A stretch of 57,712 nucleotides of DNA from the NCBI GenBank assembly GCA_025352795.1, contig JANXSF010000022.1:1-57712 (forward strand), in the 5' to 3' direction. Under the pieces are notes generated by a model. The model was not told where the DNA came from, did not search any database, and saw nothing but the letters and a program-made list of their open reading frames with translations. Source of the DNA: Acidobacteriota bacterium (GTDB taxonomy: Bacteria; Acidobacteriota; Terriglobia; Bryobacterales; Bryobacteraceae). Within the stretch, counting starts at the first letter, position 1. The number at the start of each line of letters is the position of its first letter. Both the position numbers and the translations under genes were made by a program. Below, piece after piece: positions 25,859 through 34,923 of this stretch.

Positions 25859-27106
25859 GTGATCCGGGCTATCAAAGGGACACGGGACATTGTGCCTCCC
25901 GCTTCGGCAACGTGGAATCGCGTGGAAGCTGTGGCCAGGCGTGTGTTTGCCAGCTATAACTATCAGGAAATTCGCACTCCCATCTTTGAGGAAACGGTAC
26001 TGTTTGCCCGTGGTGTTGGCGAAGAAACCGACATTGTATCCAAGGAAATGTATACCTGGGAAGACAAAGATGGTACGTCGTTAACGTTGCGACCGGAAAA
26101 TACCGCATCGGTGATTCGAGCCTTCATTGAACATCGGATGGACCAGATTCCGGGGCCGAAAAAACTGTACTACATGGGGCCCATGTTTCGTCGGGAGCGT
26201 CCGCAAAAAGGCCGTTATCGCCAGTTCTACCAGATTGGTGCGGAAGTGATCGGTTCGGAATCTCCGGCCACCGATGCCGAAGTGATTGAAATGGTGGTTG
26301 CCATTCTGACCGAGTGCGGCGTGGAAGGCTTGCACCTGATTATCAACTCCGTCGGATGCCCGAATTGCCGTCCAGGCTTCAACGCTGCGTTAAAAGAACA
26401 ACTGCAGCCCATGAAGGCAAGCTTGTGCGAAAACTGCCAGCGTCGTGCGGAGACGAATCCGCTGCGGGTGTTAGATTGTAAAGTACCTGCCGATCAACCC
26501 TATATTGAAAAGCTGCCGTCCATTCTGGATTACCTTTGCCCCGTCTGTGCGAAGCATTTTGTTGCCGTTCGCGAATTTCTGGATGACCGTGGGATCACCT
26601 ATGAAGTGCGGCCCCGTTTGGTGCGAGGGTTGGATTACTACACCCGCACGACGTTCGAAATTACTCATGGTGGCTTAGGCGCACAAAGTTCTGTGATGGG
26701 TGGTGGCCGGTATGATGGCCTGGCTGAAATGCTGGGTTCCAAAGTGGCGTCCCCTGGCATGGGGTTCTCTATTGGGGAAGATCGTCTGGTGATGATTGTG
26801 GAAGAAACCATGGCTGCCCAACCTCTGAGTCTTGATCTTTATATTGCCCCGATGGGCGACGACGCCATGCGTCATGCTGGAGTGCTGGCTCGCGATCTGC
26901 GTCGTGCTGGCGTATCAGTGGAAGTGGGTGAGGGCAAGCTGAAGCGCCTGATGGAATGGGCGAATAAAGCTGGTGCCAGAAACACTCTCATATTGGGCGA
27001 TAACGAAATTAACGCGGGCACCTATGCCCTGAAAGACATGGCTTCAGGCGAGCAACGCAGCCTGAGCCGAGAAGAACTTGTCCGAAATTTAACTTCGAAA
27101 AACTAA
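25859..27106 (+). CDS. hisS: Histidyl-tRNA synthetase
   Basis: The 415-residue class II synthetase has RAIKGTRDI at the N-terminus, motif 2 [19 protein letters not shown], the histidine-binding [14 protein letters not shown], motif 3 [11 protein letters not shown], and a C-terminal anticodon domain. I chose GTG 25859, directly before [10 protein letters not shown], with GAGGA at 25842-25846. The ATG-started frame from 25805 would read through the previous gene's 3' end. A zinc-like Cys cluster (CPNC, CENC, CPVC) lies in the insertion domain. Confidence 0.97.
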   Translation: MIRAIKGTRDIVPPASATWNRVEAVARRVFASYNYQEIRTPIFEETVLFARGVGEETDIVSKEMYTWEDKDGTSLTLRPENTASVIRAFIEHRMDQIPGPKKLYYMGPMFRRERPQKGRYRQFYQIGAEVIGSESPATDAEVIEMVVAILTECGVEGLHLIINSVGCPNCRPGFNAALKEQLQPMKASLCENCQRRAETNPLRVLDCKVPADQPYIEKLPSILDYLCPVCAKHFVAVREFLDDRGITYEVRPRLVRGLDYYTRTTFEITHGGLGAQSSVMGGGRYDGLAEMLGSKVASPGMGFSIGEDRLVMIVEETMAAQPLSLDLYIAPMGDDAMRHAGVLARDLRRAGVSVEVGEGKLKRLMEWANKAGARNTLILGDNEINAGTYALKDMASGEQRSLSREELVRNLTSKN

Positions 27107-27114
27107 TATCTGAT

Positions 27115-28908
27115 ATGGCTGAACAAGTACCACTCGATTTTCTTGGAGACCTTCGCCGCACTCATAATTGCGGCCAGTTGCGAGCAGCAGACGCGGGGAA
27201 ACGCGCGCTGGTGATGGGATGGGTGCACCGCCGTCGCGATCTGGGCGGAATCATCTTCATTCACCTGCGGGATCGCTTCGGCATCACCCAGATTGTTTTT
27301 GAAGCGGACATTGATTCCGCAATCCACGCCAAGGCGGAAATGCTGCGTTCGGAATTTGTGGTGGCCGTGGAAGGCAAAATTCTGCTGCGCACTGCCGACA
27401 CCATTAACCCGACGCTGGACACCGGTGAAGTAGAACTGTTTGTGGACAAAGTGTGGATACTCAATGAGAGCCGCACTCCTCCGTTCCCCATGGACGATGC
27501 CGACAACATAAATGAAGACGCGCGTCTGAAATACCGTTACGTGGATCTGCGTCGGCCCAGCGTGCAGCGCAATATTATTTTGCGTTCTAAAGTGGCCTTC
27601 GCCGCTCGGCAGGAACTGGACAAGATGGGCTTTCTGGAAATTGAAACGCCCTTCATGACCAAGTCCACTCCCGAAGGGGCCCGCGATTTTCTGGTGCCCA
27701 GCCGCATCAACCCTGGCCAGTTTTACGCCTTGCCGCAATCGCCGCAAATTTTCAAACAGCTTTTGATGGTTGCTGGCTACGAAAAATATTTCCAGATTGT
27801 ACGCTGCTTCCGCGATGAAGATTTGCGCGCCGACCGTCAACCAGAATTCACTCAGATCGATTTGGAGATGAGTTTTCCGCAACAGGACCGCATTTTTGAG
27901 GTTATCGAACCGTTGCTGGTTCGTGTATTTGAAGAGGCCGGATTCAAGATTGAAGCTCCGTTTCCGCGCATCACGCATGCCCAGGCAATGAGTTCGTATG
28001 GAATCGACAAGCCGGACTTGCGCCTTCCGCCTTTTTACCAGGTGAATGACCTGTTCCCAGCCGATTCCGGGCTGTTTACGCACGATTTACCGTTGGTGGC
28101 GATCCATATTCCGAAGACCGGGCAACTTTCACGCAAAGAACGCGATGACCTGAGGGCTTTTGGCCTTCCTATGGGACTGCGCGTTTACGACGATCTGAAA
28201 CGTCTGGATCGTGACTTCCCAGAGGCAATGGCCAAGGTTCGCGAACGGGCCAGCATTGCCGATGACGATTTGCTGATGCTTGCGGCATGGGCTGGGGAAC
28301 CAGAAGGTCATCTGCCAGATCATACAGTGTTCAAGGCCTGCGGACAGTTCCGTTTAGAAGCTGCCCGGCGCTTTAATGATCGGCACCAGTTGTTGGATCC
28401 AAAGGTGTTTAAGTTCCTTTGGGTAGTGGATTTCCCCATGTTCGAATGGGACTTTGAAGACAAGCGTTGGATGGCGGCGCACCATCCGTTTACGTCCGTG
28501 TTGGATGAAGATATCGACAAGCTGGTGAATGATCCGGCCCGTTGCCGTGCCAAATCGTACGATATTGTTTTGAACGGGGTGGAGTTGGGTTCCGGGTCCA
28601 TTCGGATTCATCGTCGCGATGTGCAATCGAAAGTGTTTTCGGCATTAGGTTTCAGCGAAGAAGAGGCCAAGCGCCGCTTTGGATTCCTGTTGGAAGCGTT
28701 GGAGTATGGGGCACCACCACACGGAGGTATCGCATTGGGGCTGGATCGCCTGGTGATGATCCTGTGTGGCTTAACCTCTATCCGTGACGTCATCCCGTTC
28801 CCGAAGACGGCTAAAGGCACAGATTTGATGTGTGAAGCTCCGTCCACAGTTCCAGAAAAGAATCTGAGGGATCTTCATATTTCGGTTTTGGGGCCTAAAC
28901 CGAAGTGA
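27115..28908 (+). CDS. aspS: Aspartyl-tRNA synthetase
   Basis: The 597-residue bacterial-type class II enzyme has an N-terminal OB anticodon domain ([22 protein letters not shown]), motif 2 [20 protein letters not shown], the GAD insertion, and motif 3 [13 protein letters not shown]. It starts 8 nt after hisS, so the two synthetases share a transcript. Whether it is discriminating (Asp only) or also charges tRNA-Asn cannot be decided here; no gatCAB genes are in this window. Confidence 0.97.
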   Translation: MAEQVPLDFLGDLRRTHNCGQLRAADAGKRALVMGWVHRRRDLGGIIFIHLRDRFGITQIVFEADIDSAIHAKAEMLRSEFVVAVEGKILLRTADTINPTLDTGEVELFVDKVWILNESRTPPFPMDDADNINEDARLKYRYVDLRRPSVQRNIILRSKVAFAARQELDKMGFLEIETPFMTKSTPEGARDFLVPSRINPGQFYALPQSPQIFKQLLMVAGYEKYFQIVRCFRDEDLRADRQPEFTQIDLEMSFPQQDRIFEVIEPLLVRVFEEAGFKIEAPFPRITHAQAMSSYGIDKPDLRLPPFYQVNDLFPADSGLFTHDLPLVAIHIPKTGQLSRKERDDLRAFGLPMGLRVYDDLKRLDRDFPEAMAKVRERASIADDDLLMLAAWAGEPEGHLPDHTVFKACGQFRLEAARRFNDRHQLLDPKVFKFLWVVDFPMFEWDFEDKRWMAAHHPFTSVLDEDIDKLVNDPARCRAKSYDIVLNGVELGSGSIRIHRRDVQSKVFSALGFSEEEAKRRFGFLLEALEYGAPPHGGIALGLDRLVMILCGLTSIRDVIPFPKTAKGTDLMCEAPSTVPEKNLRDLHISVLGPKPK

Positions 28909-28958
28909 TTGCAACCGGAAGTGTGAGGTGAGCATCTAACATGGTAGGAAATAATACT

Positions 28959-29321
28959 ATGAAACTCCTACAATTTGCGGTTTTGGCGGGCACTTTGATG
29001 GGCACTCTTTTTGCTGCTGATGTAGATGGCAAATGGAAGGGACAACTCCCTGGCCGTGATGGAAACATGAGGGATATTGCGTTCGATTTCAAGGCTTCTG
29101 GTAGCACCCTTACCGGTACCATGCAAGGATTTCGGGGTGAAGTGCCCATTACCGATGGCAAGATTGAAAACGGGTCGATCCGCTTCAAAGTGTCTATGAA
29201 CCTGGGCGGAAACGCCATGGTGATGAACTATGAGGGATTGCAGGCTGGTGCGGAACTGAAGATGAAGATGGCCAATGAAGGTTCACCGCGATCTGTGGAA
29301 TTTCTTTTGAAGAAGCTCTGA
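28959..29321 (+). CDS. Small secreted protein of unknown function
   Basis: The 120-residue protein starts MKLLQFAVLAGTLMGTLFAA, a good signal peptide. A beta-rich domain follows (DVDGKWKGQLPGRDGNMRDIAF; GSTLTGTMQGFRGEVPITDG). This pattern, 'GKW.G....G....F.F...G..L.G...', is common in small secreted acidobacterial proteins with no known function. ATG 28959 has TAGGAA at 28945-28950; the upstream ATG 28941 lacks a site. A strong terminator follows. Confidence 0.75.
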   Translation: MKLLQFAVLAGTLMGTLFAADVDGKWKGQLPGRDGNMRDIAFDFKASGSTLTGTMQGFRGEVPITDGKIENGSIRFKVSMNLGGNAMVMNYEGLQAGAELKMKMANEGSPRSVEFLLKKL

Positions 29322-29359
29322 TTAGAAGCTCTGATTGGAAGCATGATTTTTGTATCGAT

Positions 29360-29403
29360 AAAACGATTCAGCCGCTCTGGTGACTGAATCGTTTTCGTTT
29401 TTG
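29360..29403 (+). terminator. Strong Rho-independent terminator
   Basis: AAAACGATTCAG (29360-29371) pairs perfectly with CTGAATCGTTTT (29384-29395) over a 12-nt loop, then TCGTTTTT. It closes the hisS-aspS transcript and the small secreted gene. The stem is nearly symmetric with A- and T-runs, so it could act in both directions. Confidence 0.85.
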
Positions 29404-29754
29404 ACACCCTGATATTGTCCGATGGCCTGTAAACATTGGGGATGACACTATCACCCTAATGTCTATCTGCAATTACTTATTGCTTTGATCCTGGGGAATG
29501 TTAGTTACTATTTCTCGTAAATCGAGTGTTGCGGCGGTGCTTTGACTTCTCGAAAATGGATCTAAGTAGTTGATTTGTTTACTCTTATCAATAGTCCAGA
29601 TATCTGCATTTTTTCCTAGTACGTCATAAGCTAATTGTGATACAATTCAAATAATGTTGTTCCCTATTTATTAAGCTATCGAAGAGGCGCTTGCGGCCCG
29701 ATTACCATTGGGGCCTATCCGTATGAAGCGAAAAATTATTAACGAGGTTTGCTT
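29404..29754. other. AT-rich intergenic gap, no gene seen
   Basis: About 350 bases between a terminator and the next start. No frame with a credible start, codon use or motif was found on either strand. It probably holds the promoter of the following gene; a TACAAT -10-like hexamer lies at 29641-29646 without a convincing -35. Confidence 0.5.
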
Positions 29755-30261
29755 TTGAAACAGGTAGTATCTAAAGGTCTTGTTCTTTTCACCATCATTT
29801 TGCCCCCGGCGGCAAACATTGCAGCTCAACCCAAATTCACATGTCCAATCCCGATGTCGATGGAACAGAAGTATGCTAAAGATCCTCGGCTGGCGTTGAT
29901 GAAAAAATTCTTTGCAGAGCGGCAATGCCCTGTGGAGAAGCTTTCGGTTGATTTTCTGGCGGCTTCCGATACCTTTGGGTTGGACTGGCGTCTGCTTCCG
30001 AGTATTTCATTTATTGAATCAACTGGTGGCAAAGCATACAAAAATAACAACATCTTCGGTTGGGATAACGGCGATGTGCTATTTCCAACGATCTCCGCAG
30101 GTATCCTGACGGTGGCCGAGGAACTGGCTACTTCCCACTTTTACAAGGGCAAGTCGTTAGACCAAAAGCTGTCCACGTACAATCGCTACCCGTTCTATGG
30201 GCCCCGAGTGAAAATGGTCATGGCGCAGCTAGGGCCAGACAACCTGGGCTCGGTCAATTGA
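29755..30261 (+). CDS. Secreted lysozyme/glucosaminidase-like protein
   Basis: The 168-residue protein has a signal peptide (residues ~1-25, hydrophobic LVLFTIILPPAANIAA). A helical domain follows, with LDWRLLPSISFIESTGGKAYKNNNIFGWDNG. A Glu after a helix followed by Ser and a Gly-rich NNxFGW stretch is the pattern of lysozyme-fold glucosaminidases and lytic transglycosylases, which cut peptidoglycan in the periplasm. I chose TTG 29755, 8 nt after CGAGG (29743-29747); another TTG at 29749 is too close to that site. Confidence 0.65.
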   Translation: MKQVVSKGLVLFTIILPPAANIAAQPKFTCPIPMSMEQKYAKDPRLALMKKFFAERQCPVEKLSVDFLAASDTFGLDWRLLPSISFIESTGGKAYKNNNIFGWDNGDVLFPTISAGILTVAEELATSHFYKGKSLDQKLSTYNRYPFYGPRVKMVMAQLGPDNLGSVN

Positions 30262-30284
30262 AGGGACTAAGTTGTTTGTTTACT

Positions 30285-30431
30285 TTAGGCTAATGGATGG
30301 ATGCTGTAGTATACAGCTCCAAATGCGAGTAGGCTGATCACAGCCACCGCAAGCCATACAAAAGCCCGTTCTGAGTTGGTAGATTCCGCCTTGGAATCTT
30401 TCTTCATTTGGTCGTCTAAATTGTCGAACAT
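30285..30431 (-). CDS. 48-residue single-span membrane protein
   Basis: The protein starts MFDNLDDQMKKDSKAEST and has one membrane helix, AFVWLAVAVISLLAFGAVYY, near the C-terminus. ATG 30431 is preceded on the minus strand by a strong GGAGG 6 nt upstream, so I exclude the longer frame from 30485. The N-terminus is charged, the likely topology N-in. I recognise no family. Confidence 0.65.
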   Translation of the reverse strand: MFDNLDDQMKKDSKAESTNSERAFVWLAVAVISLLAFGAVYYSIHPLA

Positions 30432-30573
30432 GGTCCACCTCCAGGTATGGATAAGGACAGGGTATAAAGTATAAACCTGGACCACGTAATCTAAGTTCGA
30501 CCGCTATGATATTAACATAGCCCTGGTAGAAGTAAAGAGAAATCTGCAATGCTAAAGTTAGGACTGCAAAACT

Positions 30574-31119
30574 ATGCAAACAACTGGCATGATCACGCTG
30601 GCCGGCGGCTGCTTCTGGTGCCTGGAAGGCGTTTATAAACAAATGCTTGGCGTCATTTCCTGCGTGTCTGGCTATATGGGTGGACACATAGACAACCCCA
30701 CCTATCAACAGATCTGCACCGGCACAACGGGACACGCCGAAGTGGTTCAGGTTACTTTTGACCCGAAGGTGACCACCCTGAAAGAAATTTTAGCGGTCTT
30801 CTTCACCATCCACGATCCCACCACCATGAATCGTCAGGGCAACGATGCTGGCACCCAATACCGCTCTGCAATCTTCTTCCATTCTCCAGTGCAGGAGTCA
30901 GCGGCCAAGGAAATGATAACCGAATTGGAAGCCCTGGGCATCTTCGATGGCCCCATTGTTACTGAGGTCACGGCGGCTCCAAAGTTCTACGCAGCAGAAG
31001 GCTATCATCAGAATTATTACTTCGCCAACCCCAATCAGTCTTACTGCCAATTTATTGTTGCGCCAAAAATAGTTAAGTTTAAAGATAAATTCAAAAATAA
31101 GTTTAAAGCATTTCGTTAA
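30574..31119 (+). CDS. msrA: Peptide methionine-S-sulfoxide reductase MsrA
   Basis: The 181-residue protein has the catalytic motif GCFWCLEGVY near residue 11 and the conserved segments GYMGGHIDNPTYQQICTG, GHAEVVQVTFDP and DPTTMNRQGNDAGTQYRSAIF. It reduces the S-epimer of methionine sulfoxide in damaged proteins. There is no export signal, so it is cytoplasmic. The tail KFKDKFKNKFKAFR is unusually Lys/Phe-rich and beyond the family core. It is convergent with tdk (3 nt apart). Confidence 0.95.
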   Translation: MQTTGMITLAGGCFWCLEGVYKQMLGVISCVSGYMGGHIDNPTYQQICTGTTGHAEVVQVTFDPKVTTLKEILAVFFTIHDPTTMNRQGNDAGTQYRSAIFFHSPVQESAAKEMITELEALGIFDGPIVTEVTAAPKFYAAEGYHQNYYFANPNQSYCQFIVAPKIVKFKDKFKNKFKAFR

Positions 31120-31122
31120 AAT

Positions 31123-31749
31123 TCAAACCCCAGCCGTGGATGCCCGTTGTTTGGCGTTGGGACTCACGAAATCGAACGTTTCCTGTTTGGGGATGCCCGC
31201 TTCAAAGCAACGACGGCAGCGGGCTTCATAAAGTCCGCCAGCCCCCACCATAATCAGGTCTTCACTTCCGCTCAACCTTTGTGTGTGCTTGGCTGGGTTG
31301 CCGCAGCGCATACAAATGGCCAGAGTCTTGGTAATCGATTCGGCAACTGCCAGCAGGTCTGGCATGGGTGGAAACGGTCTGCCCAGATAATCCGTATCCA
31401 GACCTGCAATCAATACTTTCTTGCCACTATCGGCCAACTGCTGGGCAATTTCAACCAGTTCCAGACCCATGAAGTTGGCTTCGTCAATGGCTACTACTTC
31501 GGTACGCCAGTCCAGCTTCAGCAGGATCTCTTTGGCGTCGGCCACCACTTCGGCAGGGATACGGGAATCGGAATGGGAAACAATTTCGTATTCTGAATAT
31601 CGATCATCCAGCACAGGCTTGAAAACCTGTACTCGCTTCCTGGCAATTCGGGCACGACGCAGCCGACGAATCAGCTCTTCGCTTTTACCGGAAAACATTG
31701 GGCCGCAGATGACCTCGATCCATCCCATATTGCCCGTGAAAATGTCCAT
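31123..31749 (-). CDS. tdk: Thymidine kinase (type II)
   Basis: The 208-residue protein has the P-loop GPMFSGKSEELIRRL near residue 16, the Walker B-like VVAIDEANFM, the lasso region and the zinc site CMRCGNPAKHTQR plus CRRCFEAG. It phosphorylates thymidine in nucleotide salvage. ATG 31749 gives MDIFTGNMGWIEV; the second Met (31728) would also be consistent with the family. Confidence 0.95.
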   Translation of the reverse strand: MDIFTGNMGWIEVICGPMFSGKSEELIRRLRRARIARKRVQVFKPVLDDRYSEYEIVSHSDSRIPAEVVADAKEILLKLDWRTEVVAIDEANFMGLELVEIAQQLADSGKKVLIAGLDTDYLGRPFPPMPDLLAVAESITKTLAICMRCGNPAKHTQRLSGSEDLIMVGAGGLYEARCRRCFEAGIPKQETFDFVSPNAKQRASTAGV

Positions 31750-31788
31750 AAGGATTTAGTGTAACCGTTTCGTTCTTCAGAAGAAGTA

Positions 31789-32616
31789 CTACAACTCCAA
31801 TTTACCGTCGTACACCATGTCCTTTAAGGCGAACTTTGCTTTCACATCCATGGTGCCCATCTTGGTGTGAAAGGTCACTTCTTTGTCGGAGAGTGTCACT
31901 GGCTGGCCTTCTCTGGGAAACAGGAATACCAAAATACGGCCTCCATTGACTTCCGCCATTTCCAAACGGTCGGGGTAAATGGGATCTTTCTCTTTGCGTT
32001 CCAGAGTAGTGTTTTCCTTCAGGCGGGTGATCATCGCTTTACGACGATCTTCAGGCGATGGTATTTGCTTACCCTCGGTCTTTTGCTGCCCGCGCGGTTG
32101 GCGATCTATGGACGGCAATCCAGACGCGCTGATGATGTAGTACTTCTCCCATTCCTTGCTACGCTGATGCTTGGCACTGTCGATGATGGGCTGGGCGCTT
32201 TCCCAGCGTACAACGACCTTGATTTGGGGCATCCCACCGCCGCCCATGCCACCACCGCCACCGGCACCTTCTCCACCACCGCCGCCACCTCCACCGCCGC
32301 GACCGCCGCCTCCGCCCGGACCGCCACCTCCACCGCCGCGACCGCCGCCTCCGCCCGGACCGCTCATGCCACCGCCGCCACCCCCGCCGCCACGACCGCC
32401 CCCTCCGGCGGATTCAGCACCAGGACCGGTCCGGCTTGGACCTTCTCCCGTGGAAACAGACGCCTCTTTGGCCCAGGGTGAATGGGTGACTAACTTTTGA
32501 ATATCGGCTGGGCTCCAATCGGCGGCGTGTTTTTCTTTCCATGGATCGGCTGCCCTTAACCAAGGCGCGGACCACAGCAACGTAGACAGGTTTTTGGACA
32601 AGCTACGGCGTGTCAT
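31789..32616 (-). CDS. Secreted protein with polyglycine tract, paralogue of the next gene
   Basis: The 275-residue protein starts MTRRSLSKNLSTLLWSAPW, a secretion leader. It then has a domain ADPWKEKHAADWSPADIQKL, a Gly-rich low-complexity stretch (about residues 70-130), a beta-rich central domain (KVVVRWESAQPIIDS) and a C-terminal domain ending VLKDMVYDGKLEL-like. The Gly stretch contains two perfect 39-bp DNA repeats (32282-32320, 32321-32359), each encoding 13 residues of PGGGGGRGGGGGG. ATG 32616 follows AAGGAA at 8 nt; a TTG 2 codons upstream is less likely. Function unknown. Confidence 0.75.
   Translation of the reverse strand: MTRRSLSKNLSTLLWSAPWLRAADPWKEKHAADWSPADIQKLVTHSPWAKEASVSTGEGPSRTGPGAESAGGGGRGGGGGGGGMSGPGGGGGRGGGGGGPGGGGGRGGGGGGGGGEGAGGGGGMGGGGMPQIKVVVRWESAQPIIDSAKHQRSKEWEKYYIISASGLPSIDRQPRGQQKTEGKQIPSPEDRRKAMITRLKENTTLERKEKDPIYPDRLEMAEVNGGRILVFLFPREGQPVTLSDKEVTFHTKMGTMDVKAKFALKDMVYDGKLEL
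32282..32359 (-). repeat. Perfect tandem 39-bp repeat coding for glycine-rich segment
   Basis: Copies at 32282-32320 and 32321-32359 are identical in the 39 bases read. The frame is kept (39 = 13 codons), so copy number could change by slippage without breaking the gene. Confidence 0.85.
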
Positions 32617-32646
32617 TAGCAATGTTCCTTTTCTAAACTTTCCATT

Positions 32647-33345
32647 TTAAAGCTCCAACTTGCCATCGTAGACCATGTCTTTCAACACAAACTTGGCCTT
32701 GAAATCTTCAGAGCGAAATTTGGTGTGGAATGTTACTTCTTTGTCGTCAAGGGTAATCAATTGCCCTTCACGAAGAAACAAAAATACGGGGATGCGCATG
32801 CCGCTACCTTCGATCATTTCCACCCGTTCCGGATAGATGGGATCTTTACCCTTGCGCTCCAGTGTTGTGGTTTCTTTTAGGCGGACGGCGATCGGCTTGC
32901 GCCTGTTTTGAGCCTCAATGGCCGCTTGACCTTCTAATGCCGCATCTTTGGGTTGCTCATGAGGCTCAAGCATGGGCAATCCTGAAGCGCTCACTATATA
33001 GTACGTTTCCGCCTGCTTGGATCGCTTCCGTTTGCTGCAATCAATCAACGGTTGGGCGCTCTCCCAACGAAGCTTCACGCTTAATTGCACCACTCCGTTC
33101 AAGGCTTCCTTGTTTACAGGGGATTGTCCATAAGCACCGCCTGCCGAATCCGCAGACGGAACTCGGTTCCCTAATGTTGGCTGTGCGGCAGAGGTTGAGG
33201 TAGCTTCCTTGGCCCAGGGTGAATTGGTCGTGAGGCGCTGGATATCGGCGGCACTCCAATCGCTGGCCTTTTTGCTTTTCCATGGATCGGCGGCTCTCAG
33301 CCAGAGTGCTGCTCCTAAGAGTATGGATAGGCTTCGGCGTGTCAT
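32647..33345 (-). CDS. Secreted protein of unknown function, paralogue of 31789-32616
   Basis: The 232-residue protein starts MTRRSLSILLGAALWLRAAD and shares with its neighbour the segments DWSAADIQRLTTNSPWAKEA, VKLRWESAQPLIDCSK, KGKDPIYPERVEM and the C-terminal FVLKDMVYDGKLEL. It lacks the glycine tract, so that tract was probably added to the other copy after duplication. AGGAG lies 6 nt before ATG 33345. Cellular location is probably periplasmic; no enzymatic motif is seen. Confidence 0.78.
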   Translation of the reverse strand: MTRRSLSILLGAALWLRAADPWKSKKASDWSAADIQRLTTNSPWAKEATSTSAAQPTLGNRVPSADSAGGAYGQSPVNKEALNGVVQLSVKLRWESAQPLIDCSKRKRSKQAETYYIVSASGLPMLEPHEQPKDAALEGQAAIEAQNRRKPIAVRLKETTTLERKGKDPIYPERVEMIEGSGMRIPVFLFLREGQLITLDDKEVTFHTKFRSEDFKAKFVLKDMVYDGKLEL

Positions 33346-33409
33346 ATGGAATCTCCTGTGTGAACTTGAAACTCTGGTACATTATGTCGTAGTTGAAGAA
33401 GGGAACGGA

Positions 33410-34162
33410 ATGGCGTCGGACAACTATCGTTGGCTAGCAAAGTATTACGATCATCTGCACGAATTCCGCAGACCGTTTACCTCCGCCCGGAAAGCGATCC
33501 TCGGTCCTATTTTGCCAGGGGTGGCATCGGCTTGCGACCTGGCCTGTGGCACGGGTGAAATGGCCCTGCTCCTGGCGAAGAAGGGGATTCGTACCTTCGC
33601 CGTCGATCTTTCTCCAGAAATGTGCCGCATCACTCGCAAAAAGGCCCGCGAACAGAAACTTCCGGTGCATGTTATTGAAGCTGATATGCGCGATTTTGCC
33701 TTGCCACAGAGGGTGGATCTGATCAACTGCGAATTTGATGCGTTGAATCATCTGCCTCGCCAACAGGATTTGCCCAGGGCATTGCGAAGTGTTGCCAAGG
33801 GTCTGCAACCGGGTGGGCACTTCTTTTTCGATGTCAACAATCAACTTGCATTTGAGAGGGTGTGGGCCAACACCTGGTTTCTGGAAAAAGATCCGGTGGC
33901 TTTAGTAATGTACGGGGGGCACAAACCCGGAGCAAACAGAGCATGGATAGACCTGGAATGGTTCATCCGAACAGGCAAATTGTGGAAGCGTCATCAGGAA
34001 CATATTGAGGAAGTCTGCTGGAGCGCATCGGAAATGCGGCAGGCGTTGCGGAAGGCTGGTTTTGACCAGATTCGATGCTGGGATGCCGCTCCGTTTTTTA
34101 AGGAAGAGTTGACGCGCCCTGGGAATCGGACGTTTTGGCTGGCTCGGCGGAAGGCGGATTAA
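33410..34162 (+). CDS. Class I SAM-dependent methyltransferase
   Basis: The 250-residue protein has the SAM-binding motif I SACDLACGTGEMALLLAKKG near residue 40, motif II VDLSPEM, the ADMRDFALPQRVDLINCEFDALNHL region and a C-terminal RPGNRTFWLARRK. The acceptor is unknown. I chose ATG 33410 (MASDNYRWLAKYYDHLH), the normal start for the family; the longer frame back to 33209 reads through the leader of the divergent gene. It ends in a 4-nt convergent overlap with Uma2. A similar 3' end fragment is found at 35573-35622. Confidence 0.87.
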   Translation: MASDNYRWLAKYYDHLHEFRRPFTSARKAILGPILPGVASACDLACGTGEMALLLAKKGIRTFAVDLSPEMCRITRKKAREQKLPVHVIEADMRDFALPQRVDLINCEFDALNHLPRQQDLPRALRSVAKGLQPGGHFFFDVNNQLAFERVWANTWFLEKDPVALVMYGGHKPGANRAWIDLEWFIRTGKLWKRHQEHIEEVCWSASEMRQALRKAGFDQIRCWDAAPFFKEELTRPGNRTFWLARRKAD

Positions 34163-34731
34163 TCGTCGAAAACTCCGTCGTAAAGTTCCTTTAAATTGAG
34201 AGTGCATTGGATGTTGGGTATCTCCACCACTGCATCATTTCCCTTGTGGTCTCTCAGAATCCAACTGCCATCTGGTTGAAGGGTGAAGTGCTCCACGAAT
34301 ACCTCTTCGGAGTGAACTAACAGGTAATCTTTCAGAGTTGGAATTTCACGATAGATGGCAAACTTCTTGCCGTGATCATAATCGGCGGTGGATGGCGATA
34401 GCACCTCGAAAATGACGCTGGGATTGGCGATGACGTCGTTCGTTCCTTCAACCCTTTCGAGCGGTCCGCATATTACGGACAAGTCAGGATATAGATAACT
34501 ATGCGACTTTTCCGCCCGTATCTTGAGGTCAGAGCTAAAGATGCGGCAATCTCGGCCCCGCAACTGAAGCCCAAGGGCGATGGTCAATAGAGCTCCCAAT
34601 CTGGCATGACGCGGCGTTCCTCCAGACATGGCATATATTTCCCCGTCCACGAACTCGCTCTTGTATTCAGCAGCAGCTTCGAGCGCGAGGTAATCCTGTT
34701 CGGTGAGGGGAATGATGGGCTGTGTTGCCAT
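34159..34731 (-). CDS. Uma2-family (DUF820) putative restriction endonuclease-like protein
   Basis: The 190-residue protein has the Uma2 layout: TEQDYLALEAAAEYKSEFVDGEIYAM, HARLGALLTIALG, YLYPDLSVICGP (catalytic PD), and NPSVIFEVLSPSTADYDHGKKFAIYREI (ExL and K of the PD-(D/E)XK core). These nuclease-fold proteins are abundant in acidobacteria and cyanobacteria, usually as solo genes; function is not settled. Its 3' end overlaps the methyltransferase stop by 4 nt. Confidence 0.9.
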   Translation of the reverse strand: MATQPIIPLTEQDYLALEAAAEYKSEFVDGEIYAMSGGTPRHARLGALLTIALGLQLRGRDCRIFSSDLKIRAEKSHSYLYPDLSVICGPLERVEGTNDVIANPSVIFEVLSPSTADYDHGKKFAIYREIPTLKDYLLVHSEEVFVEHFTLQPDGSWILRDHKGNDAVVEIPNIQCTLNLKELYDGVFDD

Positions 34732-34923
34732 AAAACTATTATGCTCCTATTGCTGGTGGAATCCGTGTTCAATGCTTGCTTCAATTCTTACAAGCCCAAT
34801 CCCAAGATGAGTGCCGAATACGGTGTATTGTGCCGATTTCAGGCAGAATCGATCCGACAGCGTATATCCTTATCCTGAGGGAGTAGTTGCAGCCCACTAG
34901 ATCTGCGCTGGATAGCCTACGAG

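Noticed and set aside
27103-28083. 326-codon antisense frame over aspS
   Set aside because: Shadow of the strong class II synthetase signal on the other strand; no ribosome site and no recognisable motif.
32282-32359. CRISPR-like repeats
   Set aside because: The two units are directly adjacent with no spacers and lie within a coding frame.
32171-32500. Proline-rich plus-strand frame over the glycine tract
   Set aside because: It is the reverse complement of the Gly-rich repeat; the minus-strand gene has the signal peptide and a paralogue.
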